Below, piece after piece: positions 58,133-64,000 of a stretch of 64,000 nucleotides of DNA. Under the pieces are notes generated by a model. That model was not told the origin of the DNA. It saw only the letters and a program-made list of their open reading frames with translations, and did no database searches. The DNA lies in NCBI RefSeq assembly GCF_001995215.1, contig NZ_MUXN01000016.1:379705-443704 (forward strand), in the 5' to 3' direction. The number at the start of each line of letters is the position of its first letter. The first letter of the stretch is position 1. The stretch comes from Amycolatopsis azurea DSM 43854. Lineage in GTDB: Bacteria > Actinomycetota > Actinomycetes > Mycobacteriales > Pseudonocardiaceae. Position numbers and translations under genes: made by a program.

Positions 58133-60882
58133 GCGCGGTCCGGCGGCTCGAAGCCGAAGGCGCGGACGAACTCGTCGAGCGCGAGACCGAACTGCGCCTG
58201 CTCACTCGGCTCATCGGGGATCTCGAACACGGCCACGGGGGCTCCGCGCTCGTGCTCGGCCCGGCGGGCAGCGGCCGCACGGCGCTGCTGGACCAGGTCG
58301 CGTCCCTGGCCGCCGAGCGGGGCCTGCAGGTGTTCACCGCGCGGGGATCGGCCACCGAATCGGAGCTGCCGTACGGGCTCCTTTCCCAGTTGCTGGCGTC
58401 GATCCCGGAGCTCGCGGACGTCCCGTGGCTGCACGCCGCGCTTTCGGACGGCACGGACGTGCAGGTCCTGCACGAACTGCTCTGCCAGCGGCTGCTGGAG
58501 TCGGCCCGGCGCTGCCCGGTCCTGCTGGTCGTCGACGACCTGATCCTGGCCGACGAGCAGTCCGAGGCCTGGCTGGCCGCGCTCCAGCGACGCCGGGGCA
58601 ACGATCCCGTGCTGCTCGTCGCCGCGCATTCCGGTTCACAGGACGCGGACGGCGACGACGCGCCCTTGTACCTCGGCGGTCTTCCCTGGGAGAACCGGCA
58701 CGTCGTCCGGCTGCGGCCGCTGAGCGAGGCGGCGGTCCGGCGGCTGGTGCACGCGGTCCCGGCGCCGCGGCTGCCCGTGGCCGAGGTCTACGCGGCCACG
58801 GAGGGGAACCCGGCCCTGCTCGCGGAGGTGCTCGCCCGGTCGTCCGCCGGTCCCGGCCCCGGCGCCGAGATCACTGCCATCACCGCGGACGTCCGCCGTG
58901 ACACCGTGCTCGACCTGCTCGCCCGGCTGCCGTCCGATCTCGCCTCGCTGGTGCGGACGATCGCCGCGATCGGCACCCTCGACGAGGCCTACCTGCGGCC
59001 GCTCGCCGCCCCGCTCGGCATGCCGCTGAGCCGGGCGCTGCGGGTGCTGGCGGATTCCGGCCTGATCGGGACCGATCCCGCCCAGCCGATGAACCCCCAG
59101 GTGGCCACGTGGGTGCTGGCCGCGACGGGCGCCGCCGAGCGGGCGGGAACACGCCGCCGGGCCGCGGAACTCGGGCATCGCCGCGCCGCGCCGGAGGAGG
59201 ACGTCGCCGGGCTGCTGCTCGGTTCCCAGCCGGTCGGCGAGCCGTGGGCCCTGGAAACCCTGCACGCGGCCGCGCTGCGGCGTCGCGAAGCCGGGGATCA
59301 CACCGAAGCGGCCCGGTACTACCGGCGGGCGCTCGCCGAACCGGCGCCGCCCGGCACCTCGGCGCGGCTGCGCCTGGAGCTGGAGACGGTCGAGGCGTCG
59401 TCGTGCCCGTTCACCGGGGGCCTGCGCTTGGCAAGGGCCACCAGGATTTCCGGCGACGACACCGTCCGAACGCGACTGTCCGCTGTGGACCTGATGATGC
59501 AGCGGGGGGCCAGGGACGACGCGTTGCGCGAGCTGGCCGTCTTGAGTGAGGCCGTGGTCGAAGACCGGGATCGCGCGGATCTGGTGGCCTTGCACTGGCT
59601 GGCCGAAGGGTCCGGCGCCGGTGCCGCTCTCCACGGCGTCCCCGCCCTGGCGGACGTCGATCCCGCCGCGCTGACCCCGGCACAGGCGGCCGCCGCGTCC
59701 TGGCTCGCGACGACGTCCTGCAGCGACGGGCGTCTGGCCCGCCGTCTGGCCCGTCGTGCCGCCGATCCGTCGCACGAACCCATGACCCTGTACTCGCCGA
59801 GGTTGGCGCTGGCCATCACTTTCACCCAGACCGACGACGTACTGGAAGCGCTTTCAGTCTACGAAGAGGTCATCGCGGACGCGAGCGCCGCGGGGGCGGG
59901 GGTGCCGGTCGCGCTCGGCCTCACCGGTCAGGCCTGGATCCACCTGCAACGCGGCCGGGTGCAGGCCGCCGAGGACGCGCTCGCCAAGGCCGCCGCGTCC
60001 GGTCCACCGGACGGCTGGCCGCTGACGGTTTCCGACGCGCTGAGCACGATCGCGATCGCGGCGGCGCTCACCAGGGGGGATCTCGACGCCGCCCAGCGCG
60101 CCGTCGACGTGGCTGTCGACGGCGGGCCGTTGTACTCCGCGCCGTATCTGCTGTTCATGCGCGGATTGCTGGAACTGGACCTGAAACGCCATCGGCGGGC
60201 ACTGGGCCTGTTCCAGGAGTGCGGCAGGCGGATGAACGCGGCGGGCTGGCTGAACCCCGGTCTGGTGCCGTGGCGTTCGCACGTGGCCATCGCGGCGCAG
60301 GCGCTCGGGGACGAGCACACCGCGTCCGCGATGATCGGCGAGGAATGGCGGCTGGCTCAGAACTGGGGCACGCGCACCGCGATCGGGCGGACCCATCTGG
60401 GCGCGGGTGTCGCGGTGCGGTCCGAGGACGCGGTGTTCCGGCTGACCCAGGCGGTCAACGCGCTCCAGCAATCCCCGGCGAGGGTCCTCTACGTCGAGGC
60501 GGTGCTGTTGCTGGCGGGAGCCCAGCTCAACCGCGGCCAGACCAGTGGCGTGCCGCGTCTGCTGCGTGAGGCCGAACGGCTGGCCACCGCGTACCAGCTC
60601 GCCTGGGCGACGTCCCGGATCGCGGACCTCGGGAAGCGGCTGTCCGACCGGCCGCGGCGGTCCTATCGCACGGCGTCCCGGCGCTGGCGAGCGCTCTCGC
60701 CCGCCGCGACCGATCTCGTCCGCCGCGTGCTCTCGAACGCCTCCAACGCCGAACTGGCGGAGGAACTGGGCGTGAGCAAACGCGCCGTCGAACTCCGGCT
60801 CACCGCGATCTACCGGCAGCTCGAAGTGACCGGGCGGGCCGAACTGCGGGAGCTGTTCGACGCGCTGGACAAGGAGCTCTGA
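58129..60882 (+). CDS. LAL-type regulator 2, altered Walker A
   Basis: 917 residues. The domain plan equals regulator 1, but the Walker A reads GPAGSGRT (44-51): the catalytic Lys is Arg50. Walker B VLLVVDD is at 131-137. The C-terminal HTH (LSPAATDLVRRVLSNASNAEL; SKRAVELRLTAIYRQL) is divergent but recognisable. The Lys-to-Arg change usually abolishes nucleotide hydrolysis, so this protein may act constitutively or through a partner. GTG start overlaps the stop of regulator 1; the third LAL gene follows after 9 bases. Confidence 0.88.
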   Translation: MSAVRRLEAEGADELVERETELRLLTRLIGDLEHGHGGSALVLGPAGSGRTALLDQVASLAAERGLQVFTARGSATESELPYGLLSQLLASIPELADVPWLHAALSDGTDVQVLHELLCQRLLESARRCPVLLVVDDLILADEQSEAWLAALQRRRGNDPVLLVAAHSGSQDADGDDAPLYLGGLPWENRHVVRLRPLSEAAVRRLVHAVPAPRLPVAEVYAATEGNPALLAEVLARSSAGPGPGAEITAITADVRRDTVLDLLARLPSDLASLVRTIAAIGTLDEAYLRPLAAPLGMPLSRALRVLADSGLIGTDPAQPMNPQVATWVLAATGAAERAGTRRRAAELGHRRAAPEEDVAGLLLGSQPVGEPWALETLHAAALRRREAGDHTEAARYYRRALAEPAPPGTSARLRLELETVEASSCPFTGGLRLARATRISGDDTVRTRLSAVDLMMQRGARDDALRELAVLSEAVVEDRDRADLVALHWLAEGSGAGAALHGVPALADVDPAALTPAQAAAASWLATTSCSDGRLARRLARRAADPSHEPMTLYSPRLALAITFTQTDDVLEALSVYEEVIADASAAGAGVPVALGLTGQAWIHLQRGRVQAAEDALAKAAASGPPDGWPLTVSDALSTIAIAAALTRGDLDAAQRAVDVAVDGGPLYSAPYLLFMRGLLELDLKRHRRALGLFQECGRRMNAAGWLNPGLVPWRSHVAIAAQALGDEHTASAMIGEEWRLAQNWGTRTAIGRTHLGAGVAVRSEDAVFRLTQAVNALQQSPARVLYVEAVLLLAGAQLNRGQTSGVPRLLREAERLATAYQLAWATSRIADLGKRLSDRPRRSYRTASRRWRALSPAATDLVRRVLSNASNAELAEELGVSKRAVELRLTAIYRQLEVTGRAELRELFDALDKEL

Positions 60883-60891
60883 GCCGCCGTC

Positions 60892-63618
60892 ATGATGATC
60901 GAGCGAGCGGATCAGCTGGCCGCGATCACCGGGGCGGTCGCCGAGGCCCGTACCGGGGCCGGGGAGTTCGTCGTCGTCCGCGGCGGGCTGGGCGCCGGCC
61001 GGTCCGCGCTGCTGCACGCGGCGGGGGAGGAGGCCGCCGCGCGGGGCGTGCGCGTGGTCCGGGCGGCGGCGACGCCACTGGAGCGAGGGGTCGTCCACGG
61101 CGTGGTCTGGCTGTTGCTGGAACCGTTGCTGGAGGCCGGGCGTCGCGGGGAACTGCTCACCGCGGTCCGGGCCGACAGCGAGTTCCCGGCCGATCCGGCC
61201 GACGCGCGCCGGACCCACCTCGTGTTGCACGAACTGCTGGGACTGTTCACCGAAATGGTGCGCGACACCGGCCCGGTGGCGCTGCTCGTGGACGATCTGC
61301 AATGGGCGGACGCGGCCTCGGCGCGCTGGCTCGCCTATCTGGCCAAGCGGATGAGCAGGCTGCGGGTCCTCGTCGTCGCGACCTTGCTGGACGGCGACGA
61401 TTCCGCGGACGACATCGTGGTCAAGGACATCGCCCGCACCGCGGCGCGCACGGTGCACGCCGCCCCGCTCTCGGCCGCCGGTGTCCGGGCCTACCTGACC
61501 GCCCGGTGCGGAGCCGAGCCCGCTCCGGAATTCGCGGACGCCTGCTACGCGCGCACCGGCGGATCGCCGATGCTGCTGGACGCGCTCGTCAACACGATGC
61601 TCGGGCACGGCCTGCGTCCGGTCGCCTCGGCCGCGGCCGACCTCGCCGCGCTCCGGCCCTCACCCGCCGCGGCCCGGCTGACCCGGTGCCTGCGCGCCCA
61701 GCCGGACGACGTCCGCGCGGTGGCCAAGGCGATGGCCGCGCTCGGCGAGCCGACCGAGACCGGCGTCCTCGCCGAACTCGCCGGTCTCGACTCGCCGGAC
61801 TTCGACGCGGCGCTGCGCGCGTTGCGCAGGCTGGGCGTCGTCGAGGCGCCCGCCGACGGACTGCTGCGGTTCGCCGGGGAGATGGCGGGCGATCTCGTCG
61901 CCGATCAGCTGAGCGCGGAGGAACAGGACCGGCTGCATCTGCGCGCCGCGAATGTCCTCTACCGCAACGGAAGGCCGGTCGAGCAGATCGGACGGCAGCT
62001 GCTGGCCACGGTCGCCGAACCCGAACCGTGGGCCGCGGACGTGCTGCGGACCGCGGCCAGCGCCGCGCTGGCGAACTCGTCGCCGCGGACGGCCGCCCAG
62101 TACCTGCAGCACGCGCTGGCGCATCCGGGGGCCGATCGCGCGGAGCTGCTCGTCGACCTCGCCGCCGTCGAACGCGGTTACGATCTGCCCGCCGCCCACC
62201 GGCACCTGCACCAGGCGCTGGGCCTGATGCGGGACCCGGTCGACCGCGCCTTCGCGCTGGGCCTGCTCCCCGTAGTGGCCGGAGTGCGCTTCGCCGCGGA
62301 CGTCCGCCGTCTCCGGCAGGTGCTCGCGGAACTGCGCGAGGTCCCGGGTCCGGAAGCGGCCGAAGCGGCCCTGCGGATGGAGGCCCGGCTTCGCTACCAC
62401 GAACGGGGCGTACCAGGTGTCGGGGACGCGGCGGCGGACCGGCTGGCCGAACTCGGACCCGCACCCGCCCAGGATTCTTCGGCCCAGCGGGAGCTGGTCG
62501 CCGTCCTGCTGTACCTGATGACCGTCGCGGGCACCGCGCCCCGGGAGTCCATTGTGGACCTCGCCAGGCAGGTGCTGGAGCGGGAACCCGGTTCGCCGGA
62601 CCAGATGTACACCACGCTCCCGCTCACGGTGCTGGTGCTGGCCGCCGCGGACTCGCTCGACGGCGTCGACTCCTGGCTCGCCGCGGCGTGCGGTTCCGCC
62701 GAAGATCCGGACCTGCCGACACTGGTCGCGTGGGCGGGGCAGGCGCTGGTGGCCTCCGCCACGGGCCTGCTCGGCGTGGCGAGGGACCGGGCCCAGGCGG
62801 TGCTGACGTCGGCGGGGCCCAGCCGGGTCGGGATCACCATGACGGCGATGCGAGTGCTGGCCGAAATCGCGATGGAGCAACGAGATCCGGCGCTCGCGAG
62901 GCTGCTCGTCGACAACCTGGAGGTCGAACACGACCCCTGGCTGCGGTCGCTGGCCCATGGCACCCTGGCCCTGACCGAGGCCAATCACACCGCGGCCGCC
63001 GAGTATTTCCTCGACTGCGTGCACCAGCTTGAGCGCTTCGGGAACCGTGTCCTCCTGCCGCTGCGCGGCCAGATCGCGCTCCTGCTCGCGGCCACCGACG
63101 ATCCGAAGCGGGCCGAAGCGGTCGCACAAGGCGAGGTCGAGCGGGCGTCGTCGTGGGGCGCGCCGTCTTCGGTGGGACGCGCCCTGCGCATCCGCGCGAC
63201 GCTGCTCGACCGGGACGAGGACGCCGTCCCGGTGCTGCGCGAGGCCGCGGAAGTCCTGTCCCGCTCGGGAGACCGGCTCGAACTCGCCCGCACACTGGTC
63301 CTGCTCGGGGAACGCGGCACCGGACCCGACGCCCGTGAGCGGCTGCTGGAAGGCCGCAGCCTGGCGGCGGGCTGCGGGGCGAGCTGGCTGACCGGATCCG
63401 CCGAGCCGTCGGAGCAGCCGGACGGCGGGCTGCTGACCGCGACCGAACAGCGGGTGGTGGAGCTGGCCGTGTCCGGCCGACGCAACCGCGACATCGCGGA
63501 ACTGCTGGAGGTCACCGTGCGCGCGGTGGAGAAGCACCTCACCAGTTCGTACCGCAAGCTCGGCATCACCGGCCGCGCCCAGCTGGCCGCGGCGATGCGC
63601 GGTCACCGGGCCGGGTGA
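60892..63618 (+). CDS. LAL-type regulator 3, altered Walker A
   Basis: 908 residues. Walker A reads GGLGAGRS (31-38), again with Arg (37) in place of Lys; Walker B ALLVDDLQW is at 130-138. The central region is helical and rich in Ala/Leu/Arg. The C-terminal HTH (LLTATEQRVVELAVSGRRNR; VRAVEKHLTSSYRKL) is intact. It follows regulator 2 by 9 bases, so all three form one operon. Its partner or target promoters are not in the window. Confidence 0.88.
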   Translation: MMIERADQLAAITGAVAEARTGAGEFVVVRGGLGAGRSALLHAAGEEAAARGVRVVRAAATPLERGVVHGVVWLLLEPLLEAGRRGELLTAVRADSEFPADPADARRTHLVLHELLGLFTEMVRDTGPVALLVDDLQWADAASARWLAYLAKRMSRLRVLVVATLLDGDDSADDIVVKDIARTAARTVHAAPLSAAGVRAYLTARCGAEPAPEFADACYARTGGSPMLLDALVNTMLGHGLRPVASAAADLAALRPSPAAARLTRCLRAQPDDVRAVAKAMAALGEPTETGVLAELAGLDSPDFDAALRALRRLGVVEAPADGLLRFAGEMAGDLVADQLSAEEQDRLHLRAANVLYRNGRPVEQIGRQLLATVAEPEPWAADVLRTAASAALANSSPRTAAQYLQHALAHPGADRAELLVDLAAVERGYDLPAAHRHLHQALGLMRDPVDRAFALGLLPVVAGVRFAADVRRLRQVLAELREVPGPEAAEAALRMEARLRYHERGVPGVGDAAADRLAELGPAPAQDSSAQRELVAVLLYLMTVAGTAPRESIVDLARQVLEREPGSPDQMYTTLPLTVLVLAAADSLDGVDSWLAAACGSAEDPDLPTLVAWAGQALVASATGLLGVARDRAQAVLTSAGPSRVGITMTAMRVLAEIAMEQRDPALARLLVDNLEVEHDPWLRSLAHGTLALTEANHTAAAEYFLDCVHQLERFGNRVLLPLRGQIALLLAATDDPKRAEAVAQGEVERASSWGAPSSVGRALRIRATLLDRDEDAVPVLREAAEVLSRSGDRLELARTLVLLGERGTGPDARERLLEGRSLAAGCGASWLTGSAEPSEQPDGGLLTATEQRVVELAVSGRRNRDIAELLEVTVRAVEKHLTSSYRKLGITGRAQLAAAMRGHRAG

Positions 63619-63624
63619 CCGCGG

Positions 63625-64000
63625 TCAGGAATCGGCGAGGACCGCCGCGGTGCCGAGGCGGCCTTGCAGCCACGCCGCGGCGAGCTCCACCCGGGAATGG
63701 CTGCCGGTGCGCTCGAACAACGACGTCAGCCGGGCTTCGATGCGTTTCTCGCTGACCTGCAACGCCGCCGCGATCTGCCGGTTCGTGTGGCCGTTCGCGA
63801 TCAAGCCGACGATGTGCCGCTCCAAGGGATCCAGCGTCGCCCGGTCGGTCCGGTCCACGCGGTCGGTCGAGAAGGCGATCCGGTGCTGATCGAGCAGCGC
63901 CGCGACCGAGGTCAGCGACACGACGGCGTCGAGCCGCTGCAACGTCCGGTGCGCTTCGAGCAATGACGGCGCGGGGACCGGGCTCACCTCGCCGAACGCC
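63625..64000 (-). CDS. LuxR-type regulator, C-terminal part (cut by window edge)
   Basis: The visible 124 residues end with a LuxR HTH (LDPLERHIVGLIANGHTNRQ; KRIEARLTSLFERTG). The frame is open to the right edge and a GTG at 63987 could also be the start, so the full length is unknown; preceding residues look like the end of a larger protein. It is tail to tail with LAL regulator 3, 6 bases apart. Confidence 0.75.
   Translation of the reverse strand, partial: AFGEVSPVPAPSLLEAHRTLQRLDAVVSLTSVAALLDQHRIAFSTDRVDRTDRATLDPLERHIVGLIANGHTNRQIAAALQVSEKRIEARLTSLFERTGSHSRVELAAAWLQGRLGTAAVLADS

Overview
The window is 64 kb of high-GC DNA with codon use, gene families and operon style typical of a filamentous actinobacterium. 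I infer a member of the Pseudonocardiales, most likely Amycolatopsis-like. The reasons are the mycobacterial/actinobacterial synteny blocks (ABC-F plus small HTH; accA2/accD2/fadE12/fadE13-type cluster), the GTG starts with GTGA/ATGA coupling, the Amycolatopsis-like imine reductase, and the repeated intergenic palindromes. The genus assignment rests on memory of those families, not on a search. No tRNA, rRNA, CRISPR array, insertion sequence or phage gene was seen.

Layout. 1-4.1 kb: the C-terminal end of a secreted subtilisin-like protease, then a ribosome-associated block (VLRF1-type peptidyl-tRNA hydrolase, ABC-F ATPase with a possible leader-peptide attenuator, small HTH protein). 4.1-16 kb: mostly housekeeping and envelope genes (polyprenol-type glycosyltransferase, ABC exporter with an operator, serine hydrolase, SIS protein, alpha/beta hydrolase, cyclopropane synthase, LCP ligase, GNAT, Bcp peroxiredoxin, PAS-GGDEF-EAL protein with degenerate sites). 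16-28 kb: cytochrome P450; metE under a cobalamin riboswitch; a TetR/oxidoreductase divergent pair with twin operators; nrdA-nrdB, where NrdB has the Phe-for-Tyr signature of class Ic (Mn/Fe) reductases; and a MerR/crotonase/acetoacetate-decarboxylase-like group. 28-39.3 kb: an imine-reductase-type enzyme, then an eight-gene, tightly coupled operon (TIGR03084, AtuA-like, two acyl-CoA dehydrogenases, biotin-dependent acyl-CoA carboxylase alpha and beta, SDR, TetR) for catabolism of an unidentified branched or isoprenoid acyl-CoA.

39.3-45 kb holds the least familiar material: a Cys-rich 89-residue protein, a mirror-image array of 21-bp repeats, a Pro-rich membrane protein, and a two-gene unit of a P-loop NTPase and a membrane-anchored type 1 periplasmic-binding-fold protein. 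I consider this unit the best candidate for an undescribed system. It is followed by a GH18 chitinase-like gene with a DasR-like site. 45.6-53.7 kb: an active-looking diguanylate cyclase, a yeast-type cytosine deaminase, a WYL regulator, an MFS transporter, TetR plus two SDR genes, a beta-carbonic anhydrase and a small secreted Cys-containing protein.

54-64 kb is purely regulatory: a PAS-LuxR protein, three consecutive large LAL-type (ATPase-LuxR) regulators and the tail of a further LuxR protein. Such stacks usually flank type I polyketide clusters, so a biosynthetic cluster may begin just beyond the right edge; none of its enzymes lies in the window. Scattered through the intergenic spaces are at least four families of near-perfect palindromes, one with 27-bp arms and a one-base centre.
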